Shown here piece after piece: positions 1-8,813 of a DNA stretch of 64,000 nt. Location: NCBI GenBank assembly GCA_964464965.1, contig CAYXHM010000003.1, positions 124,001 through 188,000 of the forward strand, in the 5' to 3' direction. Within the stretch, counting starts at the first letter, position 1, and each line of letters opens with the position of its first letter. Under the pieces are notes generated by a model. That model ran no database searches, was not told where the DNA came from, and was given only the letters and a program-made list of their open reading frames with translations. This DNA comes from UBA5543 sp964464965. GTDB taxonomy: Bacteria; Bacteroidota; Bacteroidia; Chitinophagales; Chitinophagaceae. The position numbers were made by a program, and so were the translations under genes.

Positions 1-1
1 A

Positions 2-1825
2 CAGTTTGAAGAAGAAGCATTTTCTCTTCAGTATTCTGACTCAATAAACAAGCTTCGCAGCATCAAAGATTTTAGTGAGGATAAATATGGTGCTTCTAAG
101 TATTTAGCAAGTAAAATATTTGCTTCAAATTATAGTGACGATAAGATTGATAAAGAAACTGTCCATCAAATATTGTCATTTTTTAATGGTGTTACAGGGC
201 TCGCGTTCCATTCGCTTTGGGAAAAAGTCGTAACCTATTTTCTGATTAATGAACAGTCTGATGTTTTGATGAAATTTTATCGACAAATGATCAAATCAAT
301 ACATAAGATTGACATAAACAAGCTTGACAGTTTTTATATAAATCCTGGCCAAATAAAAGATAAGCTTCTTCGTGACCTAAATGAATATTTTACAATTGCG
401 TTTGCAATACCACTAGCATTAACTCCTGAATTTCCGTTTCAAAGAGTTACAAGAGAAGAAAAAGATACATTTACACTTATTAGAGAGTTAGCAATAAAAA
501 TTCGAAAGGCGAATATGTTTAGGCATTCGTTAATATCTCTACCAGCAATAAATTTTTCGAAGTTTCTGTATACTACTTCCAGTTTGATAAAAATTGATGA
601 AGACAATTTGAATGACGAAATCCTGCAGTTAGATAGTCGGCTTACATTGTTATCGCCACGGTATGTTCACTTTCACGAAATGAATATTCTTGAAATATAT
701 AAGGTCATTGGGTCAGTCAAGATATCCAATAGTGACGCTATGAGCCGTTTCGACAAACTTTTAGATAATGCTTTCGAAAATTATTGGATAGTAAATTATA
801 AATGGAGGCATCTTAATGATGGCAATACATCTGAACGAATCAATAGCCTGAAGAAACAGTATTTCAATATTGGGTTAGGCGATAAGGATGGAAGTAATTT
901 TAATTCAATAACGATTCCTTCTCGAGAAAAAGCAAAAATCGATAAGAAAATTGCAATAGCGAATATTAAAGTCAACAAAACTGATATCAAAGGTAGTATT
1001 TTAAAAAGTCCGAATATTGATCGCAATAGACGCCAAACTCTATTTAAATTAATAAATCTTGTTGAACAGGAGTCGTGCAATTTATTCGTGCTTCCAGAAG
1101 TGTCTATTCCTTACCAATGGATTAAATTGTTAGCGTATCAATCACAAAGGAGAAATATAGGGATAATTGCAGGTTTAGAACACTGGATTAATTCTCATGG
1201 CTTTGCATTCAATTTTATGGCAACAGTTTTACCAGTACATATTGGCTCATATTCTACATGTATAATAAAAATAAGACTAAAAAATCACTACTCTCATGAA
1301 GAAAAAGAACAACTAAGTGGCTATCGCCTGTTTGTACCCGGAGAAGCACTAGGAAAACAATATAAAAATTACGACTTATTTCATTGGGAAAAAACATATT
1401 TCTCTGTCTATAATTGCTTCGAGTTAGCCGATATTCGAGACCGATCATTATTTAAGTCTAAAGTAGATTTTATTGTTGCTTCAGAATATAATAGTGATAC
1501 CGAATATTTTTCCGAAATAGCAGGTTCTTGGGTTAGGGATTTACATTGTTATTTTATTCAGGTAAACTCGTCGGATTACGGTGATTCGCGGTTGCTAAAA
1601 CCAGCAAAGTCATTTGCAAAGAATATCATCCAAATAAAGGGCGGTGATAATTCAGCTATACTGGTTGGGAAAATACAGATAGAAGAACTGCGTAATTTTC
1701 AGTTAATGGAGTATAATCTACAAAAAGAAGAAATAAGCCGCAATCCCACTACATTTAAACCTACCCCGCCCGACTATGACCGAACATTTGTTCAGAGAAG
1801 GCTTAAAAACATGGAAATAAAATAG
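2..1825 (+). CDS. Nitrilase-fold C-terminal part of a large protein; candidate reverse transcriptase-nitrilase (DRT1/UG1-like) defence protein, 5' end outside window
   Basis: The frame is open from base 2, so the gene is truncated by the window edge; 607 residues are visible and the TTG at 173 is only an internal codon. The first ~310 residues are helical and unrecognised. The remainder has the carbon-nitrogen hydrolase (nitrilase) plan: the Glu of FVLPEVSIP (codon ~1097), a Lys in IIKIRLK (~1268) followed by the usual E...F.PG stretch, and the Cys of VYNCFEL (~1415), so the E-K-C triad is complete. A long helical region followed by a C-terminal nitrilase domain is the arrangement of class 1 UG reverse transcriptases (DRT type 1). 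That assignment is inference, because no RT motif lies inside the window. The gene is visibly more AT-rich than carB next to it, which fits horizontal acquisition. A different large nitrilase-fusion protein is the alternative. Confidence 0.6.
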   Translation, partial: QFEEEAFSLQYSDSINKLRSIKDFSEDKYGASKYLASKIFASNYSDDKIDKETVHQILSFFNGVTGLAFHSLWEKVVTYFLINEQSDVLMKFYRQMIKSIHKIDINKLDSFYINPGQIKDKLLRDLNEYFTIAFAIPLALTPEFPFQRVTREEKDTFTLIRELAIKIRKANMFRHSLISLPAINFSKFLYTTSSLIKIDEDNLNDEILQLDSRLTLLSPRYVHFHEMNILEIYKVIGSVKISNSDAMSRFDKLLDNAFENYWIVNYKWRHLNDGNTSERINSLKKQYFNIGLGDKDGSNFNSITIPSREKAKIDKKIAIANIKVNKTDIKGSILKSPNIDRNRRQTLFKLINLVEQESCNLFVLPEVSIPYQWIKLLAYQSQRRNIGIIAGLEHWINSHGFAFNFMATVLPVHIGSYSTCIIKIRLKNHYSHEEKEQLSGYRLFVPGEALGKQYKNYDLFHWEKTYFSVYNCFELADIRDRSLFKSKVDFIVASEYNSDTEYFSEIAGSWVRDLHCYFIQVNSSDYGDSRLLKPAKSFAKNIIQIKGGDNSAILVGKIQIEELRNFQLMEYNLQKEEISRNPTTFKPTPPDYDRTFVQRRLKNMEIK

Positions 1826-1934
1826 GAATCATGGATGATAAATGCTTAACTGGTGAGACATGAGGGGGGCAGACGGACGTCACATAACCTAAAATAATTA
1901 AACTCCTCCTTTTTCATCCCTCCACTTTTTTTCT

Positions 1935-1942
1935 TACTTTTG
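1935..1942 (+). promoter_or_regulatory. Candidate -7 promoter element for carB (TACTTTTG)
   Basis: TACTTTTG matches the Bacteroidota TAnnTTTG -7 consensus. A clear TTTG -33 partner about 20 bases upstream is lacking (TTTTC is there instead). Transcription from here would give carB a leader of roughly 170 bases containing the hairpin at 1995-2037. The rest of the 293-base gap 1826-2118 has no open frame of note. Confidence 0.4.
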
Positions 1943-1994
1943 CGCCTCGGGCGTAAAGCCCGATTTTTGTATCCGCTGCTTTCATGGCATATGA

Positions 1995-2037
1995 GTTCAA
2001 AAATTGGGCCCTCTGCGTAACCCGCTAATTTTTGAAC
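1995..2037 (+). promoter_or_regulatory. Leader hairpin upstream of carB
   Basis: GTTCAAAAATT (1995-2005) and AATTTTTGAAC (2027-2037) form a perfect 11-bp stem around a GC-rich 21-base loop that can pair further (GGG with CCC). No T-run follows, so it is not a standard terminator. Its place in the carB leader makes a regulatory RNA element possible, but no known riboswitch class is recognised. Confidence 0.4.
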
Positions 2038-2118
2038 TATTTATTAATAAACACGGCTCTTTCAGACACATACCACTTTGGAATTTGGGTTTTGAATTTT
2101 GCCTTTTGACTTTAATAT

Positions 2119-4974
2119 ATGCCACGCGACAATTCCATTAAGACAGTACTGATCATCGGTTCGGGACCTATTGTAATAGGCCAGGCCTGCGAGTTTGACT
2201 ATTCGGGCAGCCAGGCTGCGCGCAGCCTGCGCGAGGAGGGTATTAAGGTGATACTCATCAACAGCAATCCCGCCACCATTATGACAGACCCAATAATGGC
2301 CGACAGGGTGTACCTGCTGCCGCTGACGGTGGAAAGCATAGAACAGATACTGCAGGAAAACCAGATAGACGCGGTGCTGCCTACTATGGGCGGCCAGACG
2401 GCGCTGAACCTGGCCAAAGAGGCCGACGAGATGGGCATCTGGACACAATATAACTGCCGCCTGATAGGTGTGGACATAAAAGCGATAGACAAGGCGGAGG
2501 ACAGGGAGCTGTTCCGCCAATGGATGATAGAGCTGGGTGTACCGGTGGCGCAGGCCCGTACGGCCAACAGCCTGCTGGAAGGTAAAGAGTTTGCGCAGGA
2601 AATAGGATTGCCTATAGTAATACGCCCTTCGTTTACGCTGGGTGGCAGCGGCGGCGGCTTTGTGATGCACAAAGAAGAACTGGATGCGGCGCTGGAACAC
2701 GGCCTGCAATCGTCGCCCATGCACGAGGTGCTGGTAGAAAAAGCGGTAATAGGCTGGAAGGAGTTTGAACTGGAACTGCTGCGCGACAGTGCAGACAATG
2801 TGGCCATCATCTGCTCTGTAGAGAACTTTGACCCGATGGGTGTGCATACAGGCGACAGCATTACCGTAGCGCCCGCCATGACGCTGAGCGACACGGCCAT
2901 GCAACTGATGCGCAACACGGCGATAATGATGATGCGCGACCTGGGCAACTTTGCCGGTGGTTGTAACGTACAGTTTGCCCTGAACCCCGAAACGGAAGAA
3001 ATAATAGCGATAGAAATAAATCCACGCGTGAGCCGCTCGTCCGCACTGGCAAGTAAGGCAACCGGCTACCCCATAGCCAAGGTAGCTGCAAAGCTGGCGG
3101 TGGGCTATAACCTGGACGAGCTGCAAAACCAGATAACCAAAACCACATCGGCCTATTTTGAGCCCGCGCTGGACTATGTAATAGTAAAAATGCCCCGCTG
3201 GAACTTTGACAAGTTTAAAGGGGCAGACGATACGCTGGGCCTGCAGATGAAAAGTGTAGGAGAGGTAATGGCCATAGGCCGGACCTTCCCCGAGGCGCTG
3301 CAGAAAGCCTGCCAGAGCCTGGAGAACAACGCCATAGGCCTGAGCTCTATAAACACGGGCAGGATAAATGGCGAGGAACTGATAGAAATGATAAAACGCC
3401 CCACCTGGGACAGGATATTCAAACTGAAAGAAGCGATAGCGGCGGGTATATCTATCAAGACCATCCGCGAGGCTACGCATATAGACCGCTGGTTCCTGTA
3501 CCAGATACAGGATATAGTGAAGCTGGAAAACAGGATAAAAGAATACAACCACCTGAATGCACTGCCTGACGAGGTACTGCGCGAGGCTAAGCTAATGGGT
3601 TTCAGCGATGAGCAGATAGCCCTGCTGGTAAAAGACTGTACGGCTGAAGAGGTGTATGAGCACCGCAAGAAGGCGAACATAAAGCGTGTATATAAAATGG
3701 TGGACACCTGCAGTGCAGAGTTTGAAGCCAAGACACCTTATTTCTACAGCACTTTTGAAACATCAGCCATCAATGCCAATACAAAAGGCGACCTGAAGTT
3801 TAACGAAAGCATATCTACAGATAAAAAGAAAGTAATTGTACTGGGTTCCGGCCCCAACAGGATAGGCCAGGGTATAGAGTTTGACTACTGCTGCACACAC
3901 GGCCTGCTGGCTGCTAAAGAGTGCGGCTACGAGGCCATCATGATCAACTGCAACCCCGAAACGGTATCTACAGACTTTGACATAGCCGACAAGCTGTACT
4001 TTGAGCCCGTGTACTGGGAGCATGTGTGGGAAATTATTGAACATGAAAAACCTCATGGTGTAATAGTGCAACTGGGTGGCCAGACTGCCCTGAAAATGGC
4101 TGAGCGCCTGCACAAGAAAGGCATTAAGATAATAGGCTCGTCTTACGACAGCATGGATATAGCCGAAGACAGGGGCCGTTTCAGCGACCTGTTGAAAGAA
4201 ATGGGCATACCTTATCCAAATTATGGCACGGCTTATGATACAGATGAAGCACTGGAAGTAGCAAAAGAAGTAGGATACCCCGTACTGGTACGCCCGTCTT
4301 ACGTGCTGGGTGGCCAGAGGATGAGGATAGTGATCAACGATGAAGAACTGGAGAAAGGTGTGTTGAGCTTATTGAAACACCTGCCCGGTAACAAAATACT
4401 GATAGACCATTTCCTGGACCGCTGCCAGGAGGCGGAAGTAGATGCGATATGTGATGGTGAAGATGTGCACATCATGGGTGTGATGGAACATATAGAGCCG
4501 GCGGGTATCCATAGCGGCGACAGCCATGCGGTGCTGCCATCGTTCAACCTGGGGCAACTTGTGGTGGACGAGATGATAGACTTTACCAAGCGTATAGCGC
4601 TGCGCCTGGGTGTGAGGGGCCTTATCAATATGCAGTTTGCCATAAAAGAGGGCAGGGTGTATGTGATAGAAGCCAATCCGCGTGCCAGCCGCACTACGCC
4701 GTTCATAGCGAAGGCATACGGTGTGCCCTACCTGAACATTGCTACCAAAGTGATGCTGGGCGAGGCGAAACTGAAGGATTTTAAAATGGAGAATAAACTG
4801 GAAGGCTACGCAGTGAAGGAGCCGATATTCAGCTTCAATAAATTCCCGAAAGTGAATAAAGAACTGGGGCCGGAAATGAAGAGCACGGGTGAGGCGATAA
4901 GGTTTATTAAAGACCTGCGCGACCCATGGTTCAGGCAGCTGTACAAAGAGCGCAGTATGCACCTGAGCAAGTAA
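2119..4974 (+). CDS. carB: Carbamoyl-phosphate synthase large subunit, short form lacking the MGS domain
   Basis: CarB uses ATP, bicarbonate and ammonia delivered by CarA to make carbamoyl phosphate for pyrimidines and arginine. The protein has the two homologous synthetase halves: SGPIVIGQACEFDYSGSQA near residue 15 and GSGPNRIGQGIEFDY near 575, each followed by an ATP-grasp domain with the usual EINPRVSRSSA and EANPRASRTTPF active-site strands. It has 951 residues against about 1073 in E. coli. It ends shortly after the EMKSTGEA motif, so the C-terminal MGS-like allosteric domain that binds UMP and ornithine is absent. This short form is, to my knowledge, common in Bacteroidota. The start ATG is directly followed by the conserved N-terminus. 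carA is not in the window, so the subunits are encoded apart. Confidence 0.97.
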   Translation: MPRDNSIKTVLIIGSGPIVIGQACEFDYSGSQAARSLREEGIKVILINSNPATIMTDPIMADRVYLLPLTVESIEQILQENQIDAVLPTMGGQTALNLAKEADEMGIWTQYNCRLIGVDIKAIDKAEDRELFRQWMIELGVPVAQARTANSLLEGKEFAQEIGLPIVIRPSFTLGGSGGGFVMHKEELDAALEHGLQSSPMHEVLVEKAVIGWKEFELELLRDSADNVAIICSVENFDPMGVHTGDSITVAPAMTLSDTAMQLMRNTAIMMMRDLGNFAGGCNVQFALNPETEEIIAIEINPRVSRSSALASKATGYPIAKVAAKLAVGYNLDELQNQITKTTSAYFEPALDYVIVKMPRWNFDKFKGADDTLGLQMKSVGEVMAIGRTFPEALQKACQSLENNAIGLSSINTGRINGEELIEMIKRPTWDRIFKLKEAIAAGISIKTIREATHIDRWFLYQIQDIVKLENRIKEYNHLNALPDEVLREAKLMGFSDEQIALLVKDCTAEEVYEHRKKANIKRVYKMVDTCSAEFEAKTPYFYSTFETSAINANTKGDLKFNESISTDKKKVIVLGSGPNRIGQGIEFDYCCTHGLLAAKECGYEAIMINCNPETVSTDFDIADKLYFEPVYWEHVWEIIEHEKPHGVIVQLGGQTALKMAERLHKKGIKIIGSSYDSMDIAEDRGRFSDLLKEMGIPYPNYGTAYDTDEALEVAKEVGYPVLVRPSYVLGGQRMRIVINDEELEKGVLSLLKHLPGNKILIDHFLDRCQEAEVDAICDGEDVHIMGVMEHIEPAGIHSGDSHAVLPSFNLGQLVVDEMIDFTKRIALRLGVRGLINMQFAIKEGRVYVIEANPRASRTTPFIAKAYGVPYLNIATKVMLGEAKLKDFKMENKLEGYAVKEPIFSFNKFPKVNKELGPEMKSTGEAIRFIKDLRDPWFRQLYKERSMHLSK

Positions 4975-5037
4975 AAAATGACAATACAGGCACAATAAAA
5001 CCGTTATTTTTACGCTTGACATAAAAACGAAAACGAT

Positions 5038-6198
5038 ATGAAAAAAATCTTTACCCTTGGCTTACTCGCACTTTCTGCAGGTGCATATAGTCAGCCGCAT
5101 GTATTTACCTACGCCACGGCCCCTAAAAACCATGTAGGCACAGACACTGTGTACGGTACAGTACTGGCTACAGTGCCACCAACCAACGATGCTCATTTTG
5201 CCCTGTGGGATTTATCTGCACTGGTAATAGCCAACTATGAGTACTATGCTGTATTTGCTGCGGAAACAGGCTTTGCCAACGCTACGCATTCTAACCTGGC
5301 CTATGTAGATATAGCACCGGGCAAGAAATACCAGACGAAACTGATGTTTGCGGTAAAAAATGATGGCATAAAAACTTATGGCGAACGTATCCCGGCGCAG
5401 TCTTTCTCCCTGGCTGCAGAAACCGGCAACCCCGGTGATAAGATAGATATACCCGCGCAGGATGTAGTGTATTCTGCACCACAGGTACAGTTGCCTTACC
5501 CGGTTACTATCTACGATAAATGGAATTCAACCTCAAATAGTGCTACCGATATAAAAGTTACCGTATCGCCTTTGTATAATAACGCTAATGGCCAGCGCAA
5601 GTCCATCATTACTTCGAACAATGAAGTGGTGGGTTGGGGAAGCATAAGGGTAAAAAGGCTGGATGGAAAATCTTCAGGCACTAAACCCGTATTGCAGGTA
5701 AAAACTACGCTTTCTACAAAGGATAGCCTGTTTATCAATGGCAGCCCGGTGAGCCAGATGATACTTGACCAGGTAGGCCTGGAGCAGGGTGAAACACGCA
5801 TCGTTTATCAAAAAAGTTTCTACAGGGAATTTGAGATGCTGCCCATAGTGAATGTTACCTACAGCGACGCGACATTTACCACCCGCGAAGATGTGAATGT
5901 ACATGCACAGCGCCTGCCTTATCCTGATGGTATCAATGATATTGAAGGAGGTGTAATTGCGGAAATTTATCCTAACCCGAACAATGGTGCATTTGCAGTG
6001 CGTGTTGATGAGGCTACAGGCAAATGGTCTTACACTGTTGCAGATATGACGGGCAGGGTTGTTGCCGGCGGCAAACTGGACTTCAATGGCCTGCAGGCAA
6101 ATGTATCTTTGAGCGGCGCTGTAACAGCAGGTAACTATATCGTTACCGTGCAGCAGGATGGTGTTGCAGTAAGCGGCCTGAAAATGACGATACAATAA
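5038..6198 (+). CDS. Exported protein with T9SS type A sorting tail
   Basis: A 386-residue protein starts with a Sec signal peptide (MKKIFTLGLLALSAGAYSQ, cleavage after SQ). It has an unrecognised beta-rich body of about 280 residues and ends in a ~75-residue T9SS C-terminal domain: EIYPNPNNGAF, then a VADMTGRVV strand and GNYIVTVQQDG. The tail predicts transport across the outer membrane by the PorU/gliding-type machinery and surface attachment or release. The body gives no enzymatic motif, so the function is unknown. It is followed by a strong hairpin terminator, so it is probably transcribed separately from the TonB receptor downstream. Confidence 0.88.
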   Translation: MKKIFTLGLLALSAGAYSQPHVFTYATAPKNHVGTDTVYGTVLATVPPTNDAHFALWDLSALVIANYEYYAVFAAETGFANATHSNLAYVDIAPGKKYQTKLMFAVKNDGIKTYGERIPAQSFSLAAETGNPGDKIDIPAQDVVYSAPQVQLPYPVTIYDKWNSTSNSATDIKVTVSPLYNNANGQRKSIITSNNEVVGWGSIRVKRLDGKSSGTKPVLQVKTTLSTKDSLFINGSPVSQMILDQVGLEQGETRIVYQKSFYREFEMLPIVNVTYSDATFTTREDVNVHAQRLPYPDGINDIEGGVIAEIYPNPNNGAFAVRVDEATGKWSYTVADMTGRVVAGGKLDFNGLQANVSLSGAVTAGNYIVTVQQDGVAVSGLKMTIQ

Positions 6199-6229
6199 TT
6201 TAATTTTAAATTGTTATTATAGAGATATA

Positions 6230-6255
6230 AAGCCCTGCTGATGCGGGGCTTTATT
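6230..6255 (+). terminator. Rho-independent terminator
   Basis: AAGCCCTGC (6230-6238) and GCGGGGCTT (6243-6251) pair around a TGAT loop with one internal mismatch, followed by a short T-rich stretch, 31 bases after the stop of the T9SS protein gene. Confidence 0.75.
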
Positions 6256-6273
6256 ATTTCATGTAAATCCCTC

Positions 6274-6281
6274 TATATTTG
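6274..6281 (+). promoter_or_regulatory. -7 promoter element for the TonB receptor gene (TATATTTG)
   Basis: TATATTTG is an exact TAnnTTTG match, 23 bases before the ATG at 6305 and just after the upstream terminator. The -33 element is not well conserved. There is no room for, and no sign of, a cobalamin riboswitch in the 106-base gap. Confidence 0.5.
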
Positions 6282-6304
6282 CCCGCCAAAAGCATTTTTT
6301 TAAA

Positions 6305-8176
6305 ATGACACGGGGAATCTTTACTACACTCACACTATTGCTTGCCGGTATGCAGGCGGCTAACGCACAGCCAATATCTTCTACCCTTGATTCTGTAATG
6401 ATACGCGAGAACCGTATTACAGAATCGTACAGCAGGCAAAACAGGAATATTGAAATACTGGATGCAAAGCAGATAAAATCGCTGCCGGTAAAAACGGTAA
6501 ATGAACTGCTGTCTTACGCGGCAGGTGTTGATTTAAGGCAACGCGGCCCTATAGGCTCACAGTCTGACGTTAGTATAGATGGCAGCACGTTCGACCAGGT
6601 GCTGGTATTGATAAACGGTGTAAAAATGAGCGACCCGCAGACAGGCCACCATGTATTAAATATACCCATACCGCTTTCAGCCATAGACCATATAGAAATA
6701 GTGCGTGGCCCGGCGGCCCGCACCTATGGCGTGAATGCATTGGCAGGCGCTATTAATATAGTAACCAAAAAACCCGTGGGCAATGAAGTGTTTGCACAGG
6801 CATATGCCGGCAGCAGCATGATGCAGGATACTGCAACCGGCAAAACATATTTTGGCTGGGGAGCGCAGGCATCTGCAACATTTATGAAAGACAAGCATTA
6901 CCATATCTTATCTGTTGCGCATGATGAGGGCAACGGATACCGTTATAATACGGCTTATGATGCCTACAGGCTTTTTTATCAAAGCGGCGTAATTATAAAT
7001 TCACATAATAGTCTTGATATTATGGGCGGCTACATCAATAATGATTTTGGCGCCAATAGTTACTATGCTGCTCCGGCTGATGCAGAGGCAACGGAAAAAG
7101 TACAAACAGCATTGGGTAGCATCAGGTACAATTACAAGCCTACCAGTAAAATAACCATCAGCCCGCGTGTGAGTTATCGTTATAATAACGACGATTATAT
7201 CTTCATCAGGCAGAAGCCTGCGGTGTACCATAACATACATGAGACAAACGTGCTGACAGGCGAGCTGCAAAGCACCATACGCCTGGGCAATGGCACAATA
7301 GGTGCTGGTGTGGAATACAGGACAGAAGACATAAACAGCACTAACCTGGGCAAAAGGCAAAGAAACAACCTGGGCATATTTGCAGAGTACAAACATTATT
7401 TTTCTGATAAGCTGAATGCCGGGGCAGGGGTGTATGCTAATAAAAACAGTGACTACGATTGGGAATTATTTCCCGGTGTGGACATTGGCTATTACATAGC
7501 GAATGGAGTGAAGATATTTGCCAATGCTACCAGCGGCCAGCGCCTGCCCACCTATACCGACCTTTATTATAAAGGACCTGTGAACATTGGCAATGCGCAA
7601 TTGAAACCTGAATATGCTTACTATGCCGAAGGCGGTGTACAGCATAGCAATAGCGATATGTTGCTGCGTGCCTCTTACTTCTACCGCCGTTCAAAAGACT
7701 TTATAGACTGGGTACGTGCTTTGCCTGCCGACCCATGGCAACCGCAAAATTTCCAGACTATCAACACCCAGGGTGTTTCTGTTTTGGCTAATTACCAGCT
7801 GAGTAACGGATTGGGTTTGACGGAGGATTATGTTATAGCCCTGAACGCCAACTATACCTACCTGAGCCCGGTAATTGATGCCCCTGCAACGGACATATCA
7901 AAATACGCTATAGAGGCGTTGAGGCACCAGGCTACCGTAAAGGTTACTTCAACCCTGTGGAAACATATACAGGCAAATGTGGCTTATCGCTACCTGTACC
8001 GTATCAACGCAAATGACTATACCGTGCTGGACCTGAGGCTGGGCTATACCGTGAAGAATATACTGGTATATGCAGATGTAAACAACCTGCTGGATACGAG
8101 GTATAAAGAGATAAGCGCTGTACCTATGCCGGGCAGGTGGTTTACCATCGGCGCCAGGTTCAACAGTATATGGTAA
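6305..8176 (+). CDS. TonB-dependent outer membrane receptor
   Basis: A 623-residue outer membrane protein starts with a signal peptide ending in ANAQ. The plug domain covers roughly residues 35-155: a TonB-box-like start, ELLSYAAGVDLRQRG, the conserved VLINGVKMSDPQTG, and IDHIEIVRGPAARTYGVNALAGAINIVTKKP. It is followed by a ~450-residue beta-barrel of alternating strands, ending in an aromatic-rich final strand (GRWFTIGARFNSIW). The family imports siderophores, cobalamin or oligomers using TonB energy. The overall size resembles BtuB-type receptors, but nothing in the sequence fixes the substrate and no substrate-linked genes adjoin it. No carboxypeptidase-like SusC domain precedes the plug, so it is not a SusC protein. 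Confidence 0.93.
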   Translation: MTRGIFTTLTLLLAGMQAANAQPISSTLDSVMIRENRITESYSRQNRNIEILDAKQIKSLPVKTVNELLSYAAGVDLRQRGPIGSQSDVSIDGSTFDQVLVLINGVKMSDPQTGHHVLNIPIPLSAIDHIEIVRGPAARTYGVNALAGAINIVTKKPVGNEVFAQAYAGSSMMQDTATGKTYFGWGAQASATFMKDKHYHILSVAHDEGNGYRYNTAYDAYRLFYQSGVIINSHNSLDIMGGYINNDFGANSYYAAPADAEATEKVQTALGSIRYNYKPTSKITISPRVSYRYNNDDYIFIRQKPAVYHNIHETNVLTGELQSTIRLGNGTIGAGVEYRTEDINSTNLGKRQRNNLGIFAEYKHYFSDKLNAGAGVYANKNSDYDWELFPGVDIGYYIANGVKIFANATSGQRLPTYTDLYYKGPVNIGNAQLKPEYAYYAEGGVQHSNSDMLLRASYFYRRSKDFIDWVRALPADPWQPQNFQTINTQGVSVLANYQLSNGLGLTEDYVIALNANYTYLSPVIDAPATDISKYAIEALRHQATVKVTSTLWKHIQANVAYRYLYRINANDYTVLDLRLGYTVKNILVYADVNNLLDTRYKEISAVPMPGRWFTIGARFNSIW

Positions 8177-8206
8177 TAATCGCCGTATGGCAATAATTTA
8201 TACCGG

Positions 8207-8232
8207 GGTAGGGCGTTTATGCCCTACCTTTG
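8207..8232 (+). promoter_or_regulatory. Promoter -7 element overlapped by an 8-bp palindrome
   Basis: TACCTTTG (8225-8232) fits the TAnnTTTG -7 consensus and lies 20 bases before the thioesterase start. The perfect inverted repeat GGTAGGGC (8207-8214) / GCCCTACC (8221-8228) overlaps it. The palindrome could end transcription from the TonB receptor gene or act as an operator; the sequence alone does not decide. Confidence 0.45.
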
Positions 8233-8252
8233 CTGCGTTATAAAAAAAGCAA

Positions 8253-8765
8253 ATGATCGAGAAACATCCTGTTGAAACTTATGTGATGATGTCTGAACTG
8301 GTATTGCCGAATGATACCAATACCCTTGGCAACCTGATGGGTGGCAGGCTGATGCACTGGATGGATATTGCGGCTGCCATAGCCGCGCAAAAACATTGCA
8401 ATTGCGCCGTAGTTACCGCATCTGTTGACAATGTATCTTTTAACAACCCTATAAAGCTGGGCAACCTGCTTACGATAGAAGCTAAGGTTACACGTTCCTT
8501 CAACACATCTATGGAGATATACCTGAAAGTGTGGGGCGAGGACCTTTCGGCGCAGTATAAGTACCTCACCAATGAGGCATATGCTACTTTTGTAGCTTTA
8601 GACCCCAATGGCAGACCACGCCCTGTGCCAAAACTGGTACCGCAGACGGACGACGAAAAGAAAATGTTTGACGGGGCATTACGCCGCAGGCAGTTACGCC
8701 TGATACTGGGTGGAAAGATGAGCCCTAAAGATGCGGACGAGCTCCGCTCCTTATTCATGCAATAA
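8253..8765 (+). CDS. Acyl-CoA thioesterase (hotdog fold)
   Basis: The 170-residue protein resembles the YciA/BACH single-hotdog acyl-CoA thioesterases, which hydrolyse acyl-CoA to the free acid and CoA in the cytoplasm. The diagnostic part is PNDTNTLGNLMGGRLMHWMDIAAAIAA (residues ~19-45): an Asn/Asp-containing loop, then the glycine-rich turn and the long hotdog helix. VTASVDNVSFNNPIKLGNLLTIEAKV follows as the central strand. Chain-length specificity cannot be read from the sequence. It has its own promoter, and the M16 gene follows after 48 bases, possibly cotranscribed. Confidence 0.93.
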   Translation: MIEKHPVETYVMMSELVLPNDTNTLGNLMGGRLMHWMDIAAAIAAQKHCNCAVVTASVDNVSFNNPIKLGNLLTIEAKVTRSFNTSMEIYLKVWGEDLSAQYKYLTNEAYATFVALDPNGRPRPVPKLVPQTDDEKKMFDGALRRRQLRLILGGKMSPKDADELRSLFMQ

Positions 8766-8813
8766 CAATTATGTGTTACATGCGTTAATCGTAAATAAAC
8801 AATAAAAAAATAA

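Noticed and set aside
2062..3552. Long antisense open frames over carB
   Set aside because: They are antiparallel to a clear, full-length conserved gene and have the compositional bias of a complement strand, with no domain.
6199..6304. Cobalamin riboswitch upstream of the TonB receptor
   Set aside because: The gap is 106 bases, taken up by a terminator and a promoter, and lacks a B12-box.
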